DNA from: Simmondsia chinensis
Taxonomy: Eukaryota > Streptophyta > Magnoliopsida > Caryophyllales > Simmondsiaceae
DNA: 64,000 bases
Assembly (NCBI GenBank): GCA_018398585.1
Contig: JAGTTD010000022.1
Coordinates: 3,871,501 to 3,935,500 of the forward strand
Direction: 5' to 3'
Of this stretch, positions 51,057-60,949 are shown in pieces. The notes under the pieces are model-generated. The model had not been told where the DNA came from. It ran no database searches and saw only the letters and a list, made by a program, of their open reading frames with translations. Made by a program: the position numbers and the translations under genes. Each line of letters starts with the position of its first letter. Positions within the stretch are counted from its first letter, which is position 1.

Positions 51057-51591
51057 TGCTCGATAATGAACCCTAATATACTAACACAACTGTAGCGCCA
51101 ATATCTTCAGCCCCATTGATTAATGCACTCGATCAAAAGGTTTGTTGTCGGATTCGAAAATGATGCAAGACCCGCGATGCAACATATAGCAAAGGAACAC
51201 CCAGCGCTCAACGCAGAGCCCCATTAATGAAATACTAAAAAATGATACACATTTAACTTTTTAACCTACACAATCTCAAATTATATATCAATTAATAACA
51301 AATATTGGAAAAAAATTTTGCCCTTGATTTAGGTCAGGTAGAGATTCAGGCCTATTTTGAAGATCTCAGCTGAACGTATTAGGATTTCTTGTACAAATTT
51401 ATATAAATCATATTTTAGGATTTGAGAGTCAGAAGAAAAAATTCTCTGTAAGTTTTAATAAATAAAATATCTTTGCAACTTCATGAAAGTAGACAATTTT
51501 TAGCCGAATCATATAAATCTTGTGTGGTTGAATCTATTTTCTCGTTGAATCTTTCGTTATTTGTTAGTCGTTGCATTTCCCAACAAGACCC

Positions 51592-51655
51592 TGCCTCGAC
51601 GGGAGCTTTTCAGGCATTGAATTTTTTATTGTTATTGTTGTTATTTGTTGTGTAA
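51592..51655 (+). mobile_element. decayed SINE tail, (TTG)n
   Basis: AGACCCTGCCTCGACGGGAG CTTTTCAGGCATTGAATTTT followed by TTGTTATTGTTGTTATTTG. Aligns with CAGACCCCGCTTTTGTGGGA, GCCCTTGAGGCACTGG and TTG repeats of the 3.2-kb copy. Only the last 60 bp or so survive. 51,091-51,591 upstream holds nothing I recognise. Confidence 0.55.
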
Positions 51656-52217
51656 CGGTGCTTCTAGCGCATGACATCACTGCCGTTCTATCACATAGCA
51701 CCGGCTTTTGTAAAATTTGATCGTGAAATCACTGTTCGTTGAACTAAAAAGTTATATTACAACATAATAAGAGGCAAAATTTAAAAACACCATATTTGTG
51801 AATTCAAAGTAAACTAAAAATTATATATTAAGAGAGTTGTTATTGTCGGAGTAATAATATGACTTATAAAAAATAGGAGCCACAATATAATCTTGAAGAT
51901 AACAATCTTACTCAGATAATAATAATTTTACTGTGGTAATAATATTATCTTATATTAAAATATAATTTACCCAAATTATATATATGGAAGTGGTAAAATC
52001 TGCCAGATGCACCTCCTCCAAAACCCTCCCCACTCCCAACCCTTTTTTCTTAGATTTTTCTTTTTTTTATTTCTTTTTTTTTCTAATCCTACATCCCCAA
52101 TTTCTTTTATTTAAATTTCCCTTTTTTCTTAAAAAAAAGGTCATCCAATTAATTTATATATTAAACAACAATAATTGTTATTATTTGTAGATTAAATAAC
52201 AACAATTAATTATATCT
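51656..52217. other. unassigned AT-rich DNA
   Basis: No supported gene or element end. Confidence 0.5.
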
Positions 52218-53052
52218 CAACTTAAAAAAGGAACGGCAATGGAGTAGGGGAGGTACGGCCTGCCTGTACCCATACCCCCCCCCCCCCCAATTACCCTAAT
52301 GTGCATATAAAACGGTTATCTATATCCGCTTATATTAGTTATTTAATGTGGATTATTTAATTTAAAGACGTAATATTTAACTTCAAGGTTAACTATGTAC
52401 AAAATGAACCATTGGCGGGTATTGGGCGGGTCCCCACTTATACTCGAGCCCGCCCCGTTTGACTTTGATTTATAAGATTTAAGCATTACATAACATAACT
52501 AACAGTAGCTGCCACCCAAATCCTATACCCGTATCTACCTCATTACCCGCCACCAGTATAAAGTGGATACCTAACAATAATTAATCTAAAAGTAGCCCAC
52601 CTATGTCTCCATGTATCAAAGGGAGGGCAATGGGGCGGGGCAGGGCAAGTACGGGGTCCCTCCTCCATACCCATACCCGCCACCGAAATCCTATACCCGT
52701 ACCAGCCCCATTGCCCTAATGTACGTACAAAATAATTATCTATACCTACTCATATTAGTTATTTAATATTACTTTTCAAAACATATTAATTTTTTAACCA
52801 TTGATACATACGGTTATCTATACGCGCTCCTATTAGTTATTTAATACTATAATCCTATATCTGCTCAAATTAGTTATTTAATAGTCTTTTTAAGAACAAA
52901 TTATTTTTTTATGACATTGATAAATAATTTAGATTATTGAATTTAAAGACGTATTTTTTAACTTCAAGTTTAACTATGTACAAAACGAACCATTGGTGGG
53001 TATGGGGCGGGGCGGGGAGGGTATGGTGCATGGTTGGGCGGGTCCCCACTTT
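52218..53052. repeat. GGGTA/CGGG-rich repeat with internal duplication
   Basis: Blocks rich in GGGGCGGG, ACCCATACCC and CCCGCC alternate with AT-rich sequence. The block attagttatttaat ... tttaaagacgta ... aacttcaaggttaactatg, tacaaaatgaaccattggcg at 52,336-52,438 recurs at 52,871-53,052. A 14-C run is at 52,275-52,288. Similar words occur at 59.64-59.72 and 60.33-60.45 kb. Probably fragments of a dispersed element family. Confidence 0.5.
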
Positions 53053-53330
53053 GATGGCTTGATGTGTTCCAAAAAAAAAAAAAATAATATATGACATTTG
53101 ATTTGTAGTGGTTGAAGTATGGCTCTACAATTGTCATAAATTTTGTCCCAAAATATTCTAAAGTTAAACTTCTAAAATTTATATATTTTATTAATTCTGA
53201 CAGATTAAATGACATACTTTAATCATGAAAAAATATATTTTATTTAAATATTGAGAAGTATAAAATATATTATAAAATTTATGACAAATTTGGGGGCCAT
53301 ACTCTAATCATTATAAGTCAAACACCATAC
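53052..53330. mobile_element. fold-back MITE-like unit
   Basis: tttgatttgtagtggttgaa gtatggc at 53,097-53,123 and gccatactctaatcattata agtcaaa at 53,297-53,323 are inverted copies. Just inside, ttgtcataaatttt and atttatgacaaattt also pair. Preceded by TTGATGGCTTGATGTGTTCC and a poly(A) run, a LINE-end tag also seen at 54.27 and 54.52 kb. Confidence 0.5.
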
Positions 53331-54550
53331 TTCCATCAAAAGAAAGATATATGACATTAAAATTGAGAAATACAAAATAAACAAATTAAATTTTAAAATA
53401 TATTTATCAAAATTATTATAAACTCAACTTTCATAATTTATGTAATTAAACTTTAACAAAATACATCAAAGAATATAAAGAAGATAATTCAAATATATTG
53501 TGCCAAAGCATTCTAAAGTTGAACTTATAAAATTTATGTATTTTATTAATTATGACAAATTTAAGGTCATACTTCAATCATGAAATAATGTATTACAATA
53601 ATTATTGAGATTGTGGCCTTTAATTTGTTATAATTAATAAAATATATAAATTTTAGAAGTTCAACTTTAAAATATTTTGGGTCAATGTATTTGAATTATT
53701 TGATATATTTAAATGTAATTTATATTTGAAAATTTAATTTCATAATGTTTGGGGCAATACGAAGTTCAACTTCTATATAATGAAATAATGATGAAAGTAT
53801 GGCCTTTTATTTGTCATAATTAATAAAATACATAAATTTTAGAAGTTCAAGTTTAGAATATTTTAGGCTATAAAGATCTGTACATAAGTATTTGATTATG
53901 TAGAAAGTAAATTTTGTGTAAGCTAAATTAAGTTAATGTTAAATTTTCTAAATGATACTCAATATATGTAATTCATATTATAGTGAACTATGAAAAAATA
54001 ATATTTCAGTATAATTAAAAGACAACTTTAATAAAATACATAAATTTTATAAGTTCAACTTTAGAATATTTTGGGGCAATATATTTAAATTATCTTCTTT
54101 GTATTATTTCATTATTTTATTAAAGTTTAATTACCTAAATTATAAAAGTTGAGTTTCTAATAATTTTGGACAATATATTTTAAAATTTAATGAGTGTATT
54201 TTGTATTTCGCAATTTTAATATATCATACATTATTTAATGATGAAAGTATGGTCTTTGATGGCTTGATGGTGTTCAAAAAAAAAGTATGGTCTTTGATTT
54301 ATAATGATTGAAGTATGGCCCCCCATATTCGGCATAAAAATTATAATGTATTTTATAGTACCCAATATTTATATATAATATATTTCATTACATAAATTAT
54401 GAAAATTCAATTTATAATAAATTTGGGCAATATGTTTTAAAATTTAATGAGTGTATTTTATATTTCTCAATTTTAATATGTCATACATTATTTAATGATG
54501 AAAGTATAGCCTTTGATGGCTTGGTGGTGTTCCAAAAAAAAAAATGCTTG
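53331..54550. repeat. AT-rich complex of inverted and direct repeats
   Basis: The module ataaattttagaagttcaa ctttagaatattttggg appears several times in plus orientation (about 53,650, 53,830, 54,050) and in reverse (about 53,150, 53,500). 53,865-54,073 is repeated directly at 54,551-54,760 (start AGGCTATAAAGATCTGTACA). 54,231-54,277 is repeated at 54,485-54,536. No frame. Confidence 0.6.
54261..54281 (+). mobile_element. micro-insertion: GGCTTGATGGTGTTC plus A6
   Basis: 21 bp between two exact copies of AAAGTATGGTCTTTGAT (54,244-54,260; 54,282-54,298). The end GTTC-poly(A) is the same as in the inserts at 18.17 and 24.74 kb, so one LINE family probably made them. Confidence 0.75.
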
Positions 54551-55848
54551 AGGCTATAAAGATCTGTACACAAGTATTTAATTACGTAAAAAGTGAATTT
54601 TGTGTAAGATAAATTAAGTTAATGTTAAGTTTCCTAAATGATGCTCAATATATGTAATTCATATTATAGTGAACTACGAAGAAATAACATTTCAGTACAA
54701 TTAAAAGACAACTTTAATAAAATACATAAATTTTATAAGTTCAACTTTATAAAGAATTACGAAGAATATCTAACTAATTTACAAAAATCTTACAGGAAAC
54801 ATATCTTAAATTATGTGCACGCATTACAAGTATCGACATGACGAACGGCACAACTTACAAGGCATGCCAAATTTGTAAAACAAAGGTCACTTTGATTAAT
54901 GGGTACAAGCGTTGCGATAAATGCGCCAACAATAATGCCATTACGGAAAAAAAGTACTAAAATTTAGCAAATAAAGATGCACATAATATAATTTTTTAAC
55001 TTTCCTTTTTTGCATAATAGGTTACGCATCAAGATGGTTTTACGCGATCGACAGCGAAATGAAATGAACATAACATTATTCGGGAAACAGACAGAGTATT
55101 TAACCAAGCGCACGGCTGAATATTTTGACATGATTGAAGGACAGGTACGCATCTAAATCATCTTCAACAAAAATAATTGAATCATGTCATACTCATGTGA
55201 TGCTCAACAATACAGGAATACGGCCCTTACTTGCTATCCTGCTACTTAGATGAATTTGTAGGCCGTAGATATTCATCATTAAGCCTATAGTAAATGGCAA
55301 GAAAGACAACCCAAACGTGGTGTTTATCACAGAGGTACATTGGGAAGAACAATGCCACTATGACAAGATGATTCAACAAGAACCAATTACAATGTTGTCT
55401 TACGAAGAGCGTACAATAAATAACATATAAACAACAAATGTCGAGGTAAGCAACAGGTCAAGCTTTACTATTTTATAGCAATTAGATACGACCTAACAAT
55501 GGCATATTTTCATTGTAAGGGAGCGAAGAAAATTAAGGGGACATAGCACGGAAGGCAAACACAACGACCACCTTTTTTGGAATCATGTTTCCTATCTTTT
55601 GTAAAATAAGCTTCATACTTAATACATTGCGAGTTTTGTTTACATTTTCATTTCTTGGAATTAGGAAATATATTTTGTCATCTTTTTGATTGAAAACTTT
55701 TACAATTACTACTATGAGAATTATGTAAATTGAACAAGATTATGGCCAACTAATCAAATAAAAGTTTATTTCAATGCAAAAAAATCTCGGCTGTAAAATA
55801 TAGTGACAAATAAATACCGCCCGTGCATTGCACTGGAACAAACCTAGT
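54551..55848 (+). mobile_element. Helitron remnant, 3' end
   Basis: Ends with the classic Helitron terminus: an imperfect hairpin CCCGTGCA-T-TGCACTGG (55,820-55,836, one mismatch), eight bases, and CTAG at 55,844-55,847 before a T. The RPA-like fragment upstream is in the same orientation, as in Helitrons that carry replication protein A genes. No Rep/helicase frame is left. The 5' TC end is not identified, so the start given (the direct-repeat edge) is only a working limit. Confidence 0.65.
54838..55545 (+). pseudogene. replication protein A (RPA)-like fragment of the Helitron
   Basis: Exon-like pieces: 54,838-54,953 TTYKACQICKTKV ... YKRCDKCANN, a Cys4 zinc ribbon as in the C-terminal RPA70/DUF223 OB domain. 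55,020-55,142 LRIKMVLRDRQRNEMNITLF then GKQTEYL, the OB-fold core. 55,216-55,290 EYGPYLLSCYLDEFVGRRYS. 55,290-55,336 KPIVNGKKDNPNVVFITE. Joints look like splice sites (CAG/GTACGC at 55,143; ATACAG/GAATAC at 55,215). Such proteins bind single-stranded DNA. The reading frame is not continuous, so I treat it as a relic. Confidence 0.55.
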
Positions 55849-55954
55849 ATAATTTTATAGTCGAGTTTGGATATTATTGAATATCTTAAGAAATTAAAAA
55901 TTATGTAGAAGACCTTTATATACATATACATATCCACTTTGTCAGTGTCTTTTG

Positions 55955-56036
55955 TACAGCCACTTCTGGATGGTTCGGGTTCCTCTTTTGGAATGTCGGG
56001 GTTTGTATGACGGCTTACGCTATCGGAAAAAAAAAA
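55955..56036 (+). mobile_element. LINE/SINE 3' end remnant
   Basis: GGTTCGGGTTCCTCTTTTGG ... TATGACGGCTTACGCTATCG followed by A10. Related in layout to the LINE ends with ...CTAATTATC-A(n), but too short to classify. Confidence 0.4.
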
Positions 56037-56349
56037 TGTGTATATATGTATTTGTTTTCTTCATGATTAAGTATTTCCACCACCTTTTTGCACTATAAAT
56101 ACAGTAGCGAAGAAGAGATGAAAGAGAGAGAAGAATTGAGATTGAGAGAAATATTTTTATAATATAATATTGTGGTAATACTAAACACATTTTAAATATA
56201 TAGCCCTCAATTTATAATTAAATTTTTTGTTCTAACATAATACTAATATAATAACTTAAAAACATTTTAATCATAAAATGTACTAACATTAACAATTAAA
56301 ATTTTGAAAAGACAATTTCTAAAATTTGGGGCCTTAAGCTTTGTAAAAC

Positions 56350-57236
56350 CAACTACTATTCATCTAGTCTTATCTCTTGCCGCTTCAATCAATTGGCCTA
56401 CACATCACCTTTGATGTCGATAATGCATTCCTTAATAGTGATCTCACTGAAATCGCGTTTAAGAAATAGTCGCCTAGCAAAGGGCCGATATGTTAAAACA
56501 AGCGCCCTGAGCATGGTTTCACAAGCTCGAGGATTTTCTTGTACAATATGGCTTTAACAGTTGCTGTTCAGATTCTTTCATATTTATGTTGATGATATCA
56601 TCATCACTGGTCGTGATAATGAATTCATCAACAACTTTATTATTACTTTATGAAGTACATTTTCCTTAAAGGACCTTGGACCCCTCAATTTCTTTCTTGG
56701 TATTCAAGTGGAAAGGAATTCAAAGGGATTTTTTCTTTCTCAAACGAAATGTATTATTGATATTTTGGTTCACACGAAAATGGGGGTGCCAAGCTTGTTT
56801 CTACTCCGGCCGAGGTGTCATCATCTCTTTCTCAAGTGAGTGAATCTATGGACAATCCAACTCTCTATTATAGTGTTGTTGGTGTTTTGCAATATGCAAC
56901 GATTACTAGACCTGAGATCTTGTTTACGGTAAACCGGGCATGTTAGTTTATGTCCTCTCCTGCTCTTCTTCATGGTCAAGCTGTCAAACATATTGACTAC
57001 AGCTTGAATATTTGGCCGACTCGAACACCGCCCTATTTGCTTACTCCGAAGCTATGTGGGCTGATGATCCTAACTTTTGTCGCTCTATACACAAGAAATC
57101 TAAGCATATATTTCTTGATTATCATTTTGTTCATGAAAAGGTTGAACGAGGTAATCTTCGGATCTCGTATCTACGTTCAGCTGCCCAACTAGCCGACATT
57201 TTAACAAAGGGATTATCATCCGACCCTTTTTGTCTT
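56350..57236 (+). pseudogene. copia E RT and RNase H, many breaks
   Basis: Traces in order: LAASINWP with decayed DVDNAF, FIYVDDIIITGRDNEF (YVDD active site, about 56,582), [54 protein letters not shown], then after a deletion that removes the first RNase H Asp region, SEAMWADDPNFCRSIHKKSK, FLDYHFVHEKVERG and LADILTKGLSSDPF. The frame continues after the solo LTR at 57,707 (CSNLGLDHSLPSLQGE). At least five frame breaks. Confidence 0.82.
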
Positions 57237-57701
57237 TGTGCGGAAATAAACAATATATTCGGATCTGAATCGAATCAAATACCACGACAATAACGAGAAA
57301 CAATCGGACTAAAAGAGAAACGAAACAATAGACACAAGGATTTACGTGGAAACCCCTTTACAATCGAAAGGGGAGAAAACCACGGGTGAAGATCGGAGCT
57401 TTTATTATTGAACAAAAGAAGAAGACGAATTACAAAGATTCTCTCTTAACACACTCTCGTTTTGATTGGTGCGGCGCCGCGCAGGGAAATAACCTCACTT
57501 TGACTTTGGATGCCTAATGACGAACCCCTACGTTCGTTTATATAGGCCGCGTAAACCTGTTTCCCGATCGATCGGCCGCCTCACTGCAGACGTCCTTTGT
57601 TTACGTAACATTCCCGATCGATCGAGCTCCACCCGATCGATCGGGGTCTTCATGACACTTCTTCTTTATACTCCAAGTAATTTTGAGACATATACCTAAC
57701 A
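57237..57701 (-). repeat. solo LTR of the copia A/C family
   Basis: 465 bp, TGTGCGGAAAT ... CCTAACA, flanked by GTCTT (57,232-57,236; 57,702-57,706). Shares with the A/C LTRs aatcgaatcaaata, atttacgtggaaaccccttt, acaatcgaaaggggagaaaa and three CCCGATCGATCG palindromes at 57,565-57,647. Removing it and one GTCTT restores the copia E frame. Confidence 0.9.
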
Positions 57702-57960
57702 GTCTTCTTTGCTCCAATCTTGGCCTCGATCACTCACTACCAAGCTTGCAGGGGGAATATAGAGCAGATTTAGATTTATTCCCTTATTTATCTTCTATTC
57801 AAAAATAATAGAAGTCTTTTAGTTAATCCGATGTATATTTGCCTCTATTATGTATCTAGATAGAATTGTTTATTTTGTATCTTCTATCTAAGATGGGAAG
57901 ATAAATCATTATTCGTAAATCTTAATCCCTTGTATGTATCTATATATTCATGAACGAAGT

Positions 57961-58235
57961 ACGAGGAATGGCGATAATTGATAGGTATCTTTGGTAGGCA
58001 ATTTGATGATGAGGTCTTTCAGTGCAGCGTTCTTTATTGTACTTTTTGTTGTAGTAGATATAGATTTATAATCTGGGATATGAGCATAGGTAGCTCTTAC
58101 ACTTTTTCAGTATTTGTTCTATTTTACCCTTAATTTTTATCCACTCAGATGTGGTCTTAGGTCCCGCTCTCATGGAACGCCAGTTTCTATATCTTGATTA
58201 TTTCGCTAATAATAATAATAAAAAAAAAAATTAAA
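57961..58235 (+). mobile_element. LINE 3' end (truncated)
   Basis: From about 58,090: TTTTTCAGTATTTG ... GTCTTAGGTCCCGCTCTCAT ... CTTGATTATTTCGCTAATAA and A-rich tail. Similar to the 13.1-13.3 kb copy (caggtcccgcttttgtggggtgccgtcttta...tttttcgctaatta). 57,961-58,089 unassigned. Confidence 0.45.
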
Positions 58236-59640
58236 ATAAGAGGAAAGATCATTCAAGTCCTCAATTTGTTTCTCTTTTAAGTACATACAATATTAGAGAT
58301 GAATATTAAACTCACTTAAAGGAAAGCAACTTTCTTAGAGTCGGTCCATTTTTAAAACCAAATAAATTAATTTTTCATTAAACATGTGTAGCCAAAATTC
58401 AATCTCTGTGTCCTACTCAGCCCATTGAATTAATATAAACATTATATTATATTATTATATTTCTCTAGATATTTAATTTCTAATATGCTTCTAATTCTTA
58501 TGTTTGCTTCTCTCTTTTGGCTTTCAATAAAGTACAAGGGACTTTGCGTCTATAAATTGGCTGTTAATATATTAATTATATTATTATAATTAGGGGAGAT
58601 CAAATTTGGAAAAGTGCCCAACAATGTTTTATTTTTGTCTCCACAAAACCTGGAAAATGGTGCACTGCAAATCCCCCCGTTTTGAATTTTATTATCAACC
58701 AAAGCATGTTTTATTAGGACGATAATAAAACAGGTAAAATTTATTATTTGTGAGTAATCCTGATGTTTGATATGATTACGGGTATAAGTCAGATGGGTAA
58801 TGGGAATGGTCGAGCATACTTAATAATTCACGCTATGTGTATAGGACATGTACAAATATAATATTGCATCCATCCGGCCCCACTCTATGCCAAGGCTGCT
58901 AGAATCGGGATTCTACTTATAATCGGTAGAGACTTTTAGAATTGAAATTGAAAGATTCTACTATATATATTCTAATTGCTTTTCATATTAATTTCAGTTA
59001 TATAGTTCTAAAAATTATTTATAAGACCTTTACTTATATTGGTATATATAAGAAATATAATCAAATATGACAAAAATATTATCATGTAACATAGATGTGT
59101 CATTTTATGCTACAATAAGCATGAGAGCTCTCAAGATATGTGCTAATAATCAAATTTTATATTAATGTTGAAACATAAAACTAAACTTAATTTAAATAGC
59201 TTGAAAGTATAATGCTTAATTAACTTTCTTTTACTTCAAACTAATAAAGTAAGTTCGTTTATAATATATACTCGATTTTTTACATTTTAACTTTTTATTT
59301 GTACATGTTAGTAGAATCGAGGTCGGATCGATGGAATCGTAAAATCGTATTAGGATTCTATTTGTTAATTTCATGTGATATCAATAAATCGTAAGATTCT
59401 ATAAAATTAAGATTCTACTTGGGATTTAGATCGGTCGACAATTGTGAAATCTTAAAATCTTAAGATTTTAAGATTCGAATTGGATTTTAATAACTATAGT
59501 CTATGCCTACCAAACCCATATCATACAGATACCCCAATTGTATTTTTTAAGTTGCAAAATAAAAAATAAAAAAATATGTACTCAATTTAATTACTTAATT
59601 TTTATCCCATATTAGGACAAAATATAATTAGATTAAAGTA
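58236..59640. repeat. AT-rich DNA with GATTCTA-type repeats
   Basis: Words GATTCTA, AAGATTCTA and TAGAATC recur at 58,905-58,970 and 59,320-59,490, with inverted pairs (aaatcttaaaatcttaagat tttaagatt near 59,445). Perhaps the two subterminal regions of one element, but no ends found. Otherwise nothing. Confidence 0.4.
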
Positions 59641-59906
59641 ATGTCAATAATTAATATGGGTGGGTACTGGGTGTGGATAATCGTTGGGAACCCACATTGA
59701 GGCGAATGAGTATTAGAGATCCGTTCCTACCCTAGCTAATTGGGTCGGCATGGTTATAGGTTTTATTATACTCTGGGGACCGTTTGGGCCTCTCGGAGTT
59801 CGGTGTTGCTTCTGATTCGTCTACCAGTAAGGAGGACTTGAGTTGAGCAAGTATTCCAAGTAACTGCACTGTGGGTTCTAGTGACCGGGACACGTCTTCT
59901 GACACT
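59641..59906. other. GGGTGGG-type repeat scrap and LINE-like upstream sequence
   Basis: 59,640-59,720 has GGTGGGTACTGGGTGTGGAT, similar to the 52-kb repeat. 59,730-59,906 seems to be coding remnant upstream of the next entry (Ser/Thr-rich in the same frame) but with stops. Confidence 0.35.
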
Positions 59907-60044
59907 ATGGACATTGCTACTACTGTTGAGCCTCAAGAGAATTCAGTTGTTCAGCCTCAGATTGAATGTCGGATGACTAGAGTGGCTTCGAAGAAGCAGC
60001 CTCAAGTTAGCAACAAGAAATCTAAGGGCAAGAAGAAATCTTGA
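59907..60044 (+). pseudogene. C-terminal fragment of a LINE-like ORF
   Basis: 45 codons MDIATTVEPQENSVVQPQIE ... with a strongly basic end (MTRVASKKQPQVSNKKSKGK KKS) and TGA at 60,042-60,044, followed by a 3'-UTR-like stretch with poly(A). The basic tail would suit a nucleic-acid-binding ORF1-type protein, but there is no domain to prove it. The ATG is just the first Met in the open stretch. Confidence 0.4.
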
Positions 60045-60310
60045 TTTTTATCGTCTCGCTCGCTTCGGATTTGCTTTGATGTATTTGATGTACTCATTGT
60101 TTTTCCTTGTCTTCTTTTTTAGAGGTTTGTACTTAGGAGTTTTTTTGATGTTCCTTTGTATTTCCTCTTTGTTGCTTTTGTGTGTTTTGCTTTCTTTTTG
60201 ATTGCTTTTGTAGGCTTCGGCCAGCTTGGGGTATGCCCCTCGTACTCATGTATGGACGTACATCGGTGCGTTTTTTTGATATATATACACTAACTTATCA
60301 AAAAAAAAGT
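60045..60310 (+). mobile_element. LINE 3' UTR and poly(A)
   Basis: T-rich, with GTAGGCTTCGGCCAGCTTGG, GGTATGCCCCTCGTACTCAT, a TA-rich stretch and ACTTATC-A9. Follows directly on the ORF remnant. Interpreted as the 3' end of one truncated LINE insertion. Confidence 0.5.
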
Positions 60311-60460
60311 TTTATTATACTCATAGGAGTGGGTATAAATATCCACTTTATACCTGTTGATGGGTAATGAGGCCGGTATGAATATGATTTGGGTTGCGGG
60401 TATGGGTATGGAGGAAGCACCTCCTACCCACGCCTGTTCCGTTGTTATTGCTATTTTTCA

Positions 60461-60742
60461 ATGGCATGTTTGGTCAAAAAAATTGTTTATGTAAGTGTTT
60501 TTTACAGAAATATTTTTGTAAAAATGTTTTTGATAGAGATTTTTCCTTTTCTGAAAATTTTTAGTTTTTCTTTTGCTTTTACTTAAAAGGAGAAATATTA
60601 TCTTGTGATTCTTCTTAAAAATAGAAAAATACTTTTATTTTAAAATACTTTTTTATGAACCAAGTATCCTTCAATCATGTAAAAAGGGCTTTTTCTTGAA
60701 AAAAAAAATCCACTTTTCTAGAAACAAAGATTGACCGAACAG
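60461..60742. mobile_element. MITE with GGCATGTTTGGTC ends
   Basis: Left end GGCATGTTTGGTCAAAAA and right end TTGACCGAACAGGC are inverted. The inner arms (aaaatactttttt / ggaggcttttt-type T/A blocks) pair loosely. No frame. Of the hAT-like GGCATGTTTGG class. Confidence 0.5.
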
Positions 60743-60949
60743 GCTGTTGTATTTGGAACAAGGAATATTAAAGAGAAATAAAATGTGAAACAAAGAAAAG
60801 TAGAAAATTTTCCATTTTCTTTCCTTTGTTAAGAGGTAGTAGAATATTAAAGGAAAAGAAAATGCAATATATTTGGACACCCTTCTCAAACCGTGCACCA
60901 CTTAACTTCACTCCGAAAATCCCTTGTTAAGTCAGGCTGCCCTGGTACT

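Larger units (their letters stand above)
47928..51074 (-). mobile_element. 5S rRNA-headed SINE, split by copia C
   Basis: Flanked by perfect 16-bp duplications AATATACTAACACAAC (47,912-47,927; 51,075-51,090). Without copia C and one copy of its TGCTC duplication the unit is about 221 bp. It has a 120-nt 5S rRNA head (minus strand, 51,074-51,062 then 48,135-48,029) and a 101-nt tail (48,028-47,928) with GGTTGGGGGTCC, AAGGCTGTGTACATC and a GTT-repeat end. The tail is the same as in the (TTG)n-tailed retroposons at 3.2, 17.0 and 41.1 kb. Because the duplications bracket head and tail together, this was retroposed as one RNA. 5S-headed SINEs (SINE3 class) are known from fish and some mammals; whether this plant form is described I cannot tell. 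Confidence 0.9.
56350..57960 (+). mobile_element. copia E remnant carrying a solo LTR
   Basis: Decayed plus-strand copia pol from the RT middle to the end, a purine tract (GCAGGGGGAATA, about 57,749-57,760) and probably the first 200 bp of a 3' LTR. Gag, protease, integrase and the 5' LTR are gone. A 465-bp solo LTR (57,237-57,701) sits in the RNase H end. Confidence 0.8.
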
